Source of the DNA: Clarkia xantiana subsp. parviflora
Lineage: Eukaryota; Streptophyta; Magnoliopsida; Myrtales; Onagraceae
Reading direction: 5' to 3'
Length of the DNA stretch: 64,000 bases
Assembly (NCBI GenBank): GCA_036873135.1
Contig: JAPTYO010000002.1
Location: 22,222,452 to 22,286,451, forward strand
Part shown: positions 1 to 11,960 of the stretch, in pieces
Position numbering within the stretch: position 1 is the first letter of the stretch
Layout: each line of letters begins with the position of its first letter
The notes under the pieces: model-generated
Told to the model about the DNA's origin: nothing
Database searches by the model: none
What the model saw: only the letters and a program-made list of their open reading frames with translations
Position numbers and translations under genes: made by a program

Positions 1-500
1 GTATGAACTAATTTTTTTCATTTGAAGTGCATTATAATAGTATATTACATACAAATTTGTTCAATTATTTAATGTCCACTAAGTTAATATCTAACTGTGG
101 TTTAAGGGATAGGGTATGGTTAAGGTTTAGAGTAAAGTTGAAGAGCTAACTTCCCGACAGGGGCCAGTTTTGGCAAAGGTACAACCCCGCATTAAATGCT
201 ACTGCGGCATAAAGCTATGATTGTCCATGTCTTATCAGTCCATATATATGTGAATTATATTTTACTTAATAAGATTACATTCCAACAAAAGGGTAATTCA
301 AATAACTGTTTCGGTTTACCTTTTTTGAGAAAACTGTTTCATAATGAAGATGAAACAATGTTTTATAATGAAGGCGAAACAGTGTTTCATAATGACACCA
401 GTTATGAAAAGATACATCATTTTGTATTTTTAAATTTGTTAACAGATACTGAATTCTGGTTATTATAGTAGTTGCACTTTGTAATTGGCCAATAAAAGTA
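1..500. repeat. Dispersed noncoding repeat, copy 1
   Basis: This stretch has recognisable similarity to about 9620-10090. Shared blocks include the string GCATTAAATGCTACTGCGG (184-205 here, 9768-9788 there), the phrase around TGGTTATTATAGTAG near 457, and a TTAGGGT-rich phrase near 95-135. The 225-bp tandem unit at 5775-7580 has the same TTAGGGT-rich phrase. No coding signal is visible. It is probably part of a locally duplicated block that also carries F-box genes; that link is an inference. Confidence 0.6.
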
Positions 501-1077
501 TACTATGCACATAGAAGTTATGTGTCTTCTTCTAACTAAATTAGTTATTTCAAATAAGTCGACAGTTATTTATTATATGAAATTCAAATTATATACTTAG
601 GCAGGATCTGTTGGGATGGTCCCATTGAAGAAAATTTCCGAAAATATTATAGCGCGTAAGTATGTTCCATTTGTAAAGCCTAATTAATCCCACATTCTAT
701 GAACTATATTAGACAAAATACGCTAATTAAACGCGCTATTAATATTTGACAAGTAAATTTTATTCGTAAATTAATTGAATTATCCCACTTGACATTGTTT
801 GTAATTGAAATTCCCAAATATATATTTTCAAACAAATATTTAAATTATGATACTGTGAAGAGTTTTAATCCTGACCAATTTTTCCCAACTTGTAACGTAA
901 TTATACCTCCGTTAATGCTTCGTGTATTATAATCGAAAAAAACATCGCGACGTGCGCAGCACGTGACTCTTTTTGTTTGTGTAGAATAAAAAAACAAAAC
1001 TTCAAGATACGATATTACACCATTTTGAACCTCTTCTGTCTCCCTTCTTCCCGCCTACAATCTCGAAGACCATAAAG

Positions 1078-1962
1078 ATGAACGGGAGCTGTCTGATGTC
1101 GCACCCACCACATTCCCAAAACACGGGCGATATTCCTCCGACTGAATTACGGAGGTGCTTTTGCGGAGCAGTCTCCACAATGGTTATGTCATATACGTGG
1201 GAGAATTTTACCAGGAGGTTTCATCGGTGCCCTTACTGGAAGGTATTGCTGCTTAGTGTTTACGGCTTTTACGACTTTCATGGTGAACAACTCAATTTTT
1301 TAACGATATTGCTGTCCAATATTCAATTAGGGATTTGATTTACTGCTGATTTGGGGTTTCCTGTATTGAAATTATATGGAATTGAATTGGGTTTTAAGTT
1401 TTGTCAATAAGGGTTAGTATATACCAATTAACTGTTCAAGGATGGTTAATAGAATTTGGCTTTGATTGTACTTGGATTATATAATGTTTTCTCATTTAGA
1501 GATTAGGAATGGTAAACAGTAAGTAAATGTTCAATTAAGGTGAAATATGTTGATTACTCTTATGTCTGTCTGTATTGTGGGCAATGCATACAGGTTGGTG
1601 AAGAGACTGGATGTAATTTTTTTGGGTGGGAAGATCCGTTAATATGTGGTTACGGAAATAGAGCAATACATGTATTCCAATCACTGCACCAAACACTGGG
1701 TACCAGATGTTCAACCCTGGAGATGGAGAATGAGTTGTTTGTGGTTGACATTGCTGAACTGAAGAGTAATAATACATCCCTGGAGATAGCGAATGAGAAT
1801 TTTGTGTTTGATATTGCTGAATTGAAGGCCGAGATTGCACTGTTGGAGATGGAGCATGAAAAATTGGATCTGGAGAATGCACAATTAAGATTTGGGATCA
1901 GGATTTCTACATATATAGCAGGTGTTGTAGGTTTATTTTGTATTTTCAGGAAAATAGTTTAG
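1078..1962 (+). CDS. GRF-type zinc finger protein with coiled coil and C-terminal membrane anchor
   Basis: Two exons are read: 1078-1242 and 1594-1962, joined in phase 0 (donor AAG|GTATTG, acceptor ATACAG|GTTGG), giving about 177 aa. The join rebuilds a GRF zinc finger: RCFCG, then RRFHRCPYWK at the end of exon 1, then GCNFFGWED at the start of exon 2, which supplies the expected C-x-C, C and C ligands and the aromatic W-E-D end. Residues about 85-150 are a Leu/Glu/Asn-rich heptad-like segment with two near-repeats (NELFVVDIAELK, NENFVFDIAELK), probably a coiled coil. The last 25 residues form a hydrophobic helix followed by FRKIV, like a tail anchor. Small plant proteins of this layout (GRF finger, coiled coil, C-terminal helix; Arabidopsis At4g04775-like) form a large family of unknown function. 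GRF fingers are thought to bind nucleic acid, so a membrane anchor is odd. No frameshift is seen. Confidence 0.75.
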
Positions 1963-3631
1963 GGTGCCGTTTTGTATGTGTAGATGACCCAGTTATGGTG
2001 GATGCATTTTGTTATGTGTAATGAACCCCCTTACAAGCATGATATGCAGTTGTTATTGGTATGTGTAAGGAATCCAATTCTTATTGGTCCAAATAGGAAT
2101 GTGTAGAAACTCAGCTATACTGGCACAGGACTGCTTTGCAGTAAACCATACATTTAAATTATAAAATACACTCAAACGTAGTATTATATTCACTTACTGT
2201 GAATATGAATAAGATTATGCTTTTTTGATTACAACTGACAAATACAGTTTGGCCACCATAGTTTCAACCCTTAATTCGTTATGTTTGTGTCAAGCTGATT
2301 CCCTAACCTTAAACCGGATGTCGAGTGATCTATTATTTCATCGTTGCGCTATTTATTTAGTAGATGTTGACGTACTTGATGTATAACTTTAATTTACATT
2401 AACTAGACAGGTAATTTGTACCACACACTGCGCAATGCGCGGTCAACCGCCTATTATAATCAATTCATACAGAACCTAACGTATATAAATAGAACAGAGA
2501 CAAATATTACATGATAATAGACTGGTTGTGGAAAGACGTGGGTTCCTATGTACAGAGCACATTTACTTTAGGATATATAGAGGATGGGATATGCAGAGCC
2601 GTAGCCGGGAATGTGAAGCCTTTGAAAATTTTTCTAAAAACGGAGATGGCTTACACACATTTATATTTATTTATTGTAATGTGTATATACCTGTTATAAG
2701 TAATACAGTGTTTCTTTGCTTAAGACTTTTACGTGATATCAGTATCAATAGGGCATGAGTTCAAGATTTGACAATTGCATATGCTAACATTGTATTTGTT
2801 GACATACAAAATGTAGGGATTTGTCAACTAGTTGAAACTTCAAGTAGTTCCCACAACCATGTATGATTCATTAAACTATGCAAAACCCTAATAAATTAAT
2901 CAGCCACGTCAGCTGTGTAACCCTCTGTTGACTTGGATTAAAGCTAATTTCAATCAAAGGTACCAATATATGATAACGTTTCTACGATAAAATTACTTTA
3001 TAATCAGACTTAACATTTTATTTTTAGTTATAAGTTATTTGTTCGACAAAACAAACAAATTAAATAAAGTTCATTGGAACAGTACGAACTTAGTGGAAAG
3101 TGACAGATTTATGACAGGACGTGGATATGGATGAAGCTTGTCAAGCACGCGGCCACTAATTTGGCTCATAAGGGGCAAGACAATGAGTTAAACAAACTAG
3201 GGTTAAGTTTGAAGATTTCTTTCGACTGGATATATTACAAAATTGAAGAATATAATTACATATAGTTAATAATTACAGGGGATATACTAGTAACTGCACA
3301 CTGTTCAGCTACATGATAGTGTATAAAAAAAACAAGTTATTGATAGTTCAACTATTACATCCTGCTATATTTATACAATAGTATGTAATAAACAAACATA
3401 TACTTTGTAGTAAAAAATTAAAATACACAACTATTAAAACAAAATATACTTAGCAATTGTTGACCAACAAAAAATTAAAGTAATCCTACATTCATCTTAC
3501 TTTAAACTGAACGTACAGTTTGTTAAATGCGAATTATAGCAAAAAAAAATTGCTTTTCTGTTTAATAAAAAATAACATAATATAGCCCACATATATTAGT
3601 ACAAACTGGACACTATCACCTTTCTATCCAA

Positions 3632-3683
<52 letters not shown>

Positions 3684-4371
3684 GTATACGTGTGTGTATG
3701 TATGTATATAGGGGTTTTAGGGCTGTCTCTCAATATATATATATAATAGTAAAGAGAAATGATTATTGCTTGTCAGTTGTCAGGGTACATGTTGAATTAT
3801 ATTTTTTTATTCAATGTTGTACTGTTCATCTTCTTCATTTTACTTGTTCTACCATCACCATGTCTCTGCAACTGTTTTCACACAGCATATGAATTGTTTT
3901 AATTCTTGTCTAGAAATCTGTGATGAGCTTCATATTCAACAGCACAAAAATTACCAGAAAGTGACAACTTTAGCTGAAATTTAAGTGATAAAAACATTGA
4001 TTTTCTGATGTATATCATGGACAGCTTAATATATTATATTCAACTGTTGGACCAGCCACAGAAGGGGTTAGTGATAAAATATAGATGAACACACACACTG
4101 AAAAATTTAACTACTACTTTTTTCGATATACAAATGCAAAAAAGAAGGGAGAACCTAAACCCAGAAACCCTATCCCAGACATTACTAGCCAGGTTTCTGG
4201 TGAGGAAAAGCTGCCCAGCAGTTATAGTAGCGAAAACGAATGACTTCAGCATCACAATAACATCTAAAGCACCACTGGACGGGAAAAAAAATCTGGACCT
4301 CGTTGATACGATAAACCACAATTAATTCGTGCTGGTTGCATCGACGTCGAGGGGCCGGCGGGTGTGATGGC
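1963..4371. other. AT-rich intergenic region
   Basis: I see no supported gene here. Short open frames near 2511-2758 and 4134-4325 lack family resemblance, splice support or composition unlike their surroundings. The segment contains a (TA)n microsatellite, listed separately. Confidence 0.6.
3633..3677. repeat. (TA)n microsatellite
   Basis: About 22 uninterrupted TA dinucleotides, followed by degenerate TATG/TGTG repeats to about 3710. Confidence 0.95.
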
Positions 4372-4995
4372 CTACCTTGGCGGGTGTGATGGCCTACCTT
4401 GGCGGTAACTGGTTAATCTCCTAACAGCATCGATGAAAACTGTCCGGACATTCATCGCGCGTCTCGTAGCGACCACTAATCCCAGCATGTTGAACGCGTT
4501 GTCCAGCACATTTTCATCGGTTGGCCAATTGAAGATACGGATCATTGCTACAGCATATTTAGCTACATCATGTCCCCGATATGCTGCTGCCGTCAATTGG
4601 GCAAGACCAAGATTTAATTGCCTGGGTAATTGTCTGAAAAAGGTATGCATACCAAGCCGATACAGAGCATCTGGGTTACGTTTGTCCATGAAGATGTCAA
4701 CAAAAGGTCCACATAACACCGGCAAAGTGCGTGGTACGATGTCACGTGGTACCAGGGTATGCACCATATCTGTGCTTGAACCTATCCCGTGAAGCCTTCT
4801 GCAGCTGGACATTCAAAATCATCTCATGTTACAAATGTACTTAACACATACTAAATAAGGACATCTAGACAATGATATTGTTCATTCGTACCATGATCTG
4901 AACCTTATGAAGTCCGCGATCGATCCAGACATAACGGCAACCATGATGAGCATAATCATCTCATCAGGAAGTGACATCAACCTATATGGATTCAT
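4372..4995 (-). CDS. F-box protein with Sel1-like segment (At1g67623-like)
   Basis: Two minus-strand exons, 4995-4904 and 4804-4372, join in phase 2 (donor ATAAG|GTTCAG, acceptor GTCCAG|C) into a 174-aa protein. The start is the first ATG after an upstream TTTGCAG acceptor, so an untranslated 5' exon is likely. Residues 9-45 read SLPDEMIMLIMVAVMSGS, then IADFISCRRLHGIG across the junction. This matches the plant F-box pattern LP.e....I...va..s..D....C, which binds SKP1 in SCF ubiquitin ligases. Further on, NPDALYRLGM followed by LGLAQLTAAAYRGHDVAKYAVAM resembles the Sel1-like repeat found after the F-box in At1g67623/At2g35280-like proteins. The protein is shorter than usual (about 250-300 aa) and lacks the C-terminal Cys/His segment, so it may be a truncated paralog. 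Substrate unknown. Confidence 0.72.
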
Positions 4996-5774
4996 GACTA
5001 AGGAATTGTTCCTGCAAACCAACAAATTATAAACACAAGATATATAAAAATCCAAATACATTTTTAGAAACATAAGACGATAATCAATGGTTTGTATTAA
5101 CGACCAAAATTTTCGGAAGCTTACTAGTGGAACTTTGGCAGACAGTTAGATGTATCCCCAGTTGCAGTGATGAAGATATAGCAGATGGACCCAGATTAAA
5201 AAGGTTTTTTGAACAGACAGGTTCTACAAAACTAAAAAACAGTCTTTTAAATGGTTATCCCTCCGTGTATCGGGAACCGTCATATGATACACCTGTGGGT
5301 CCTAATACAGTGCCAAATATCTCCTTGTGATATTGTAAAAGGTGCCATTTCGGATCGTCTGAGCCACCAATTAACGTAGTTTGCCAGCTAATGTACTTCG
5401 AGTGTATAGTAACCTACAATCTGGATCCTTCGAATACTTTTTCGGGGTTAGATCCAACCAGCTGAAGGGATCTCATATATCAAAATGAACCCTCAGTTCA
5501 AATAGTGATAACCAATGGTTCAGATTTTAGGTTTACTGAAAATTGAAATTCCAATAGCCGGACCCATAATTTCCCATCATTAACTCGGATACTAAATGAT
5601 ACTCCGATTTAACAAATAAGGATACGTTCAGTCTATAATTATAACACATATATGGTTCTGTATTAAAAACATTTGTATTGGTATCTAATATATGACATAT
5701 TAATTATAAGTATATTTAGTGCCTTAACATTATATTCGGTAAATCTAAGCCTATCATGTTAATGTTAAAAAAAA
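4996..5774. other. Intergenic or 5' region of the minus-strand F-box gene
   Basis: This lies upstream of the F-box gene. A TTTGCAG acceptor just beyond its ATG suggests a noncoding first exon somewhere here. The open frame at 5127-5330 has no recognisable family. No clear TATA box was chosen. Confidence 0.4.
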
Positions 5775-7580
5775 GGTTGTGGGTTAAGTTTTAGGGTATG
5801 GATAAGGTATACAGGGAATGTTGGAGAGGGGTTAGTGGTTTCAAGCAAACACAGTTTGTTAATAAAATGTAATTATTTAATTTTTAATATTTAATTTTAT
5901 TTATTATAATAAATAGTAACTTAATATATTGTAGTTGCATTATAATTAGATTCTCTACATTTAATTAAATATGTAAATGTCCAATTTGATTGTAACTATG
6001 GTTGTGGGTTAAGTTTTAGGGTATGGATAAGGTTTACAGGGAATGTTGGAGAGGGGTTAGTGGTTTCAAGCAAACACAGTTTGTTAATAAAATGTAATTA
6101 TTTAATTTTTAATATTTAATTTTATTTATTATAATAAATAGTAACTTAATTTATTGTAGTTGCATTATAATTAGATTCCCTACATTTAATTAAATATGTA
6201 AATGTCCAATTTGATTGTAACTATGGTTATGGGTTAAGTTTTAGGGTATAGATAAGGTTTACAGGGAATGTTGGAGAGGGGTTAGTGGTTTCAAGCAAAC
6301 ACAGTTTGTTAATAAAATGTAATTATTTAATTTTTAATATTTAATTTTATTTATTATAATAAATAGTAACTTAATTTATTGTAGTTGCATTATAATTAGA
6401 TTCCCTACATTTAATTAAATATGTAAATGTCCAATTTGATTGTAACTATGGTTGTGGGTTAAGTTTTAGGGTATGGATAAGGTTTACAGGGAATGTTGGA
6501 GAGGGGTTAGTGGTTTCAAGCAAACACAGTTTGTTAATAAAATGTAATTATTTAATTTTTAATTTTTAATTTTTAATTTTATTTATTATAATAAATAGTA
6601 ACTTAATTTATTGTAGTTGCATTATAATTAGATTCCCTACATTTAATTAAATATGTAAATGTCCAATTTGATTGTAACTATGGTTGTGGGTTAAGTTTTA
6701 GGGTATGGATAAGGTTTACATGGAATGTTGGAGAGGGGTTAGTGGTTTCAAGCAAACACAGTTTGTTAATAAAATGTAATTATTTAATTTTTAATATTTA
6801 ATTTTATTTATTATAATAAATAGTAACTTAATTTATTGTAGTTGCATTATAATTAGATTCCCTACATTTAATTAAATATGTAAATGTCCAATTTGATTGT
6901 AACTATGGTTGTGGGTTAAGTTTTAGGGTATGGATAAGGTTTACAGGGAATGTTGGAGAGGGGTTAGTGGTTTCAAGCAAACACAGTTTGTTAATAAAAT
7001 GTAATTATTTAATTTTTAATATTTAATTTTATTTATTATAATAAATAGTAACTTAATTTATTGTAGTTGCATTATAATTAGATTCCCTACATTTAATTAA
7101 ATATGTAAATGTCCAATTTGATTGTAACTATGGTTTTGGGTTAAGTTTTAGGGTATGGATAAGGTTTACAGGGAATGTTGGAGAGGGGTTAGTGGTTTCA
7201 AGCAAACACAGTTTGTTAATAAAATGTAATTATTTAATTTTTAATATTTAATTTTATTTATTATAATAATAGTAACTTAATTTATTGTAGTTGCATTATA
7301 ATTATATTCCCTACATTTAATTAAATATGTAAATGTCCAATTTGATTGTAACTATGGTTGTGGGTTAAGTTTTAGGGTATGGATAAGGTTTACAGGGAAT
7401 GTTGGAGAGGGGTTAGTGGTTTCAAGCAAACACAGTTTGTTAATAAAATGTAATTATTTAATTTTTAATATTTAATTTTATTTATTATAATAAATAGTAA
7501 CTTAATTTATTGTAGTTGCATTATAATTAGATTCCCTACATTTAATTAAATATGTAAATGTCCAATTTGATTCCCTATGA
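5775..7580. repeat. 225-bp tandem repeat array, eight copies
   Basis: Unit starts (GGTTGTGGGTTAAG or variant) fall at 5775, 6000, 6225, 6450, 6682, 6907, 7132 and 7356. The spacing is 225 bp except for one 232-bp unit (a 7-bp AATTTTT expansion) and one 224-bp unit. Units are nearly identical, which points to recent amplification or homogenisation. A degenerate partial unit continues to about 7650. The unit holds the phrase AGTTTTAGGGTATGGATAAGG, which also occurs in diverged form near 95-135, 9295-9330 and 9685-9715. Confidence 0.95.
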
Positions 7581-8004
7581 TTGTCCCTACAGTTTGGTAA
7601 TAAAATGTAATTATTTAATTTTTAATACTTAATTTTATTTAATACCTAGCAGTATAATTAGTTAATAAAACATTTCACATATATGTAAACACAAAAATTT
7701 GCTACTGCGTACTGTGAGGGAAACACGAGTGCCCCCAAAGTTGACAACAAATTACGATGCTTGCCATCAAGTGATTGCTGGAACTTATTCGACCAAAAAT
7801 TCGGAATATCTATATGGCAGGATAGTAAATTCTAGTAGTTTGTTGACCTTTTGAATTACGCCCTAATATCGGAATACTTCAGAAATCCAATTCACAAGCT
7901 TTATATACCTCGTTGCCGCGGGAAAATAACTATCCACGCGGGAATGTGTACACCATGTTGGCCTATATAAAGGGGGTAAATATCGACAACCTCATCAGAG
8001 ATAT

Positions 8005-8301
8005 ATGAAACAAAAAAACAAATATAAAAAACAGCTATATTCCGAAATGAGCAAACAAGACAAGCAGCAGAAGAAGGCAGACTCATACGAATGGATAAAG
8101 AAGGTGACGTCTTTTTCCAAAGACGAGAGTTCATTTGAAGCTACAAATCAACTTTCAGCGACCCCGTCAAAGGGTTCATCTACCTCCCATACTAGGACAA
8201 GTCCGGTGACCCCCCAACTGAAGGCAACTCGTCATGCCTTCAGGGATTCTGCCACCAAAAGGCAAATGTTATTCACTGCATTATTAAGCAGATCATTTAA
8301 G
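8005..8301 (+). CDS. Possible 5' exon of the plus-strand F-box gene
   Basis: This open stretch encodes a polar, Lys/Ser/Thr-rich sequence (MSKQDKQQKKADSYEWIKK from the ATG at 8047) and ends at a plausible donor, TTTAAG|GTTCAG, the same hexamer used by the other F-box gene. The only good acceptor downstream is TTTGCCAG at 8361. That join puts the F-box exon out of frame and gives a TGA at once. A weaker donor at 8268 would keep the frame. Either the exon differs from this model or the gene is damaged. Confidence 0.3.
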
Positions 8302-8361
8302 GTTCAGCTCGTTATATTAACAATAGATTATTATAACTGAATTTCCTCTGCTATTTGCCAG

Positions 8362-9156
8362 ATTGTTCAATGAAACTGAATGGTCCTCACTGCCGAAAGA
8401 AATGTGGGACGAAGTGTTAGGAAGGGTTGCCGAAACAGACCCTTCGTCGGTCGGTTCATTCGGCTGCTGGTATAACGCACAGAATCAATTATTATTTAAC
8501 ACTGATTTTGAAAGAAACGCATTCATTATATATATTTATTCAGAGTTCAAGCAAATTAGTGTGGTGCATGTTGTTTTCATTTATGCAGCGCTAGGGGTGC
8601 TGCTGAGGTCGCACGAAGATTATACCCACTGTTGTCTCTGAAACACCTTTTTGTAAGGGTTCCCAACATGCCTCCCAAGTTGCTGGGAAGCATTGAGAAA
8701 ATGTGGGGAACATTTAACAACCCTGATGCTGGCATCATGATCGGGGTGCACAAAGGCCTGTACCAAGGTAATGTCCAAGGAGGTGTTCTGTTGCTGAACA
8801 AGGTGTTTGTGATAAATGATGACCCACTCGCCGAGTATACTGCTAACATACTCGCGAGGATGAGGCTCTGCACACCTCCACCGTTGATGCATGCGTCTGA
8901 TGTTTCACTAGAAATAGGAACAGAGCAGGAACGGGTGTTCTTAGAGACCCGAGCAACAGCCATGAAAATGATAACTCTACACGCTTTACATCAACAAGGT
9001 TGGTTGGGCGACATGGGTTATTGTTCACGTGGCCCAACAGGAGGCCATTGGGATCACTCTATCAGGCATCATCGATACATAACCTGTAGGTCTTGTTTGT
9101 ACGATTTCGAGATGCATAGGGTATATGTAATGTTTCAGGACATAATTAATCCCTAG
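8362..9156 (+). CDS. F-box protein, At2g35280-like (start exon unresolved)
   Basis: Exons 8362-8469 and 8589-9156 join in frame (donor CTGCTG|GTATAA, acceptor TTTATGCAG). The join gives an F-box reading SLPKEMWDEVLGRVAETDP, then SVGSFGCCARGAAEVARRLY, with the conserved LP, V-A, D and C positions. Downstream, NNPDAGIMIGVHKG and AEYTANILARM resemble the Sel1-like segment of this plant family. The C-terminus (GYCSRGPTGGHWDH, then ITCRSCLYDFEMHRVYVMF) matches the Cys/His-rich tail typical of At2g35280-like F-box proteins. The expected role is a substrate adaptor of an SCF ubiquitin ligase; the target is unknown. No ATG precedes the F-box in this frame, so an upstream exon is required. Paralogous to the gene at 4372-4995 on the opposite strand. 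Confidence 0.65.
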
Positions 9157-9199
9157 TAGTACACGTTTTTGAATCCCCCCTTCAGTGTTCAGTTAGTAA

Positions 9200-10090
9200 A
9201 CATGAACTTATTTTGGATTTGAAGTTCATTATGATTGTAGTACATACAAATTACTTAAAATATTAAATGTACAAACAGTTCAAAACTAACTGCGGTTTAC
9301 GGTTTATGGTATGGATAAGGTTTATTCTATAGTTGACGAGTGTTTATTTCGTTCAACTATAACTAGTGGTTAAATCATTTACAATGCTGTGTATAATTTT
9401 ATGGGTGTTGCTACAAACTGTGAAATTTTATGTGAAATTTCTATAGAAAGTGAAATAGGGTCCCACCAAGTACCGATACATTTGTTCATTTACTTTCTCT
9501 TTCTTACTTTCTATTGAAATTTTACAAGAAATTTCACATTTTAAAGATTTACTCTAATTTTATTATGTCTGTTCTAATTGTTATGACGTGACTGTGAAGT
9601 AATTTGCCAGTTGCTGTGTATCTAATATTTGTATGCACAAGTTACTTCAATTATTTGACATACAAATTAGTTAAAATCTGACTATGGTTTAAGGTTTAGG
9701 GTATGGTTAGTAGACTTGCAGAGCTAACTTCCCGATAGGGGTCACTTGTATCACAGCTGCAACCCCGCATTAAATGCTACTGCGGGATAAAGATATGATT
9801 ATTCATGTCTTATCAGGCCATAAATATATGTCATTCGAAGTCCAATTACAGAAAGTGAAATTCATAAAAAGTTGTATTTCAAATTAATGTTTCGTTTTAA
9901 TGAATATGAAACAATGTATTATAATGAAGCTGAAACAATGTATTATAATGAGAGCAGTCCAAGAATGATACATCAGTTTGTACTATTAATTTGTTAACAG
10001 AGACTCACTTGTGGTTATTATAGTAGGTGCACTTAATAATTGACCAATACAATTATACAATATTCATTCGCAATAAATATTTTCTTATAA
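9200..10090. repeat. Dispersed noncoding repeat, copies 2 and 3
   Basis: Two related stretches, about 9200-9340 and 9620-10090, resemble positions 1-500 (shared AACCCCGCATTAAATGCTAC, TCTTATCAG and GTTATTATAGTAG phrases) and the 225-bp tandem unit (TAGGGTATGG, ATGGATAAGGTTTA). The region directly follows the F-box gene. No coding signal is seen. Confidence 0.6.
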
Positions 10091-11068
10091 TAAACACATT
10101 ATTTTATCCAAATAAATCGACATAAACTGTAGGGTTTGTGTGTACCATTTCGAGGGACACAACATGTATGTACTTTTTGACAACTAAATTAATCCCTACT
10201 AGGTATTTAAAGATGACCCGTATATAATGAGAAATAACTAAACCCTAAACCCAAACCACTGAACCCAAATGACTACACCGTATACCGAAAAAATTGCAAA
10301 TTGACAACACATTAATGAGAGATTGTTGACATAAGTATCATAGATTAGAGATTAACAGTGGTTTTGTTAGTTCATCGCTGACTAAAATAAGGATCATACA
10401 AATTATTAGTTACACCGACTACAGTTGTATGACTGGACTATATTGAACTATACAAGGACTAACTAATAACATCATGTGGATAAAATGTTAGTTACATTTT
10501 TAATGAATTACACCACATCCCACATGGTAGACTTAATACTGTCCACATAATAAAAAAACTATACCGTATCTTTGTCTGAGAACAAAAATCTACCAGATGA
10601 AATTAATGCTACATAGCTAAAAGTGAAGGCAAACACATTGGAGTGGACAGCCGTTTAACCAAGATTTTTGACATAAACATATGATTAAACTTGCATGCAG
10701 CACTCTAGCCGACGTGGTTGCAGCTGGGGAACGGTGATGTAATTGAAAGAGAAATAGACTATGACTTTATGAATAATTTTTCTCGGACCAATCATAACAA
10801 AAATTATACAATTATAATATGGAATTCTATGTTTAACAGCTATGGAAATATATGTATTGAATGAACTAATCAAATGTACTATATGTACTATATATACACG
10901 ACAGTTATATTTATATAATAAAATTTTAATGGTTTTCACATATAAATAAGTATCTAAGGTTTCTTAAATATATACACTTGTGTATATGAGTGATGACCTT
11001 ACAAATTAATACAATACATCAACTATTAAGTATATAGGTGACATTTACATTGATTTTATTAAGTACAA
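10091..11068. other. Intergenic AT-rich DNA
   Basis: No gene is supported. A minus-strand open frame at 10685-10939 is low-complexity Tyr/Ile-rich translation of AT-rich DNA. Confidence 0.5.
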
Positions 11069-11642
11069 TTGTTTCTTTTCGGACATGGAGCTGCAAGTCA
11101 GTTGTGGATTCGCCCACCATGTGACACCATATCAATTTGTTGTGATGGCTCTTGGATGTATGAAACGGGACGAGGTGGAACTGGTGTTATTGCTCGAGAT
11201 TGTGAGGGTAGGCTTATTGCGGGACGTCATTCCTCATGCCGAGATATCAATGCAACAAATGTCGAAGCTATGGCCATATTACAAGCGGTGGAGTTAGCAG
11301 TTTATCATCAATGGGAAAAAGTAGTCATTGAATCGGATGCGGAGTACATCGTTCGCCAAATTCGAGGAGAGACCGCAATTGACTGGAAGCTTGCCAACAT
11401 TATTAATGACATTCTTCAAAGAGCAAACCATATTCCGGAAATTCATTGGAAGTTTATTCGTCGTAGTGCAAATCGATGCGCGAATTGGATTGCTATACAA
11501 TCCAGGAAGGAGATGTGTCCTCTAAATTGGGTTTCATTACCCCCATCTTCTCTTATTTCTATTATGTTGCTTGACTATGCTCCGGATTGATGTTTTTTGC
11601 TTAATCAATAAAGTTTCCCGTTGGCCAAAAAAAAAAAAAAAA
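11069..11642 (+). mobile_element. 5'-truncated L1-type LINE: RNase H domain and poly(A) tail
   Basis: The frame to 11590 encodes the RNase H-like domain (RVT_3 type) found at the C-terminus of plant L1 LINE ORF2. It shows ISICCDGSW (first Asp), NATNVEAMAILQA (Glu) and VVIESDAEYIV (second Asp), then RRSANRCANWIA, where the usual last Asp is Asn. The stop is followed by a short 3' UTR with AATAAA (11609-11614) and about 15 A residues (11628-11642), as expected for target-primed insertion. The upstream reverse transcriptase is absent, so this is a dead-on-arrival 5' truncation. I could not find a convincing target duplication. Confidence 0.85.
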
Positions 11643-11960
11643 TTTTACTTAACACAAAATATTTGTTCATTTTATTATGTGAATGTTTTTGCCAAACTAT
11701 CATATTATTAGCGGTCTAAAAACAAAAAGCACCAACTAGTGAATTCTTTAGTATATAATTAATTCTCCGACCCCTATACTGTACAGTGTACTGTTGAATA
11801 TAGGCCAAGGGAAGATTAAACTATTACAAGAAGGGAACTGGCACAGCTAATATTCATCGTCAATTCCAAACTTGTATCCTCGAACCCTTCATCTCCTCTC
11901 TATCTAGTATCTACCTTCAACTTTAAGGAAAATACCCTTTGATAATTAGTCGTCTCAACC

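Noticed and set aside
3632..3892. Frame beginning with alternating Tyr-Ile
   Set aside because: It is a translation of a (TA)n microsatellite.
5775..7580. Interstitial telomere repeat
   Set aside because: TTAGGGT-like words occur once or twice per 225-bp unit but never as tandem TTTAGGG heptamers, so this is not a telomeric array.
8577..8963. Minus-strand frames of 90-128 codons opposite the second F-box gene
   Set aside because: They are antisense shadows; the plus strand carries the F-box family motifs and splice sites.
11053..11655. Target duplication of the LINE tail (ATTTTATTAAGTAC and ATTTTACTTAACAC)
   Set aside because: Only about 10 of 14 positions match in AT-rich DNA, and the 5' truncation point is unknown, so it is not convincing.
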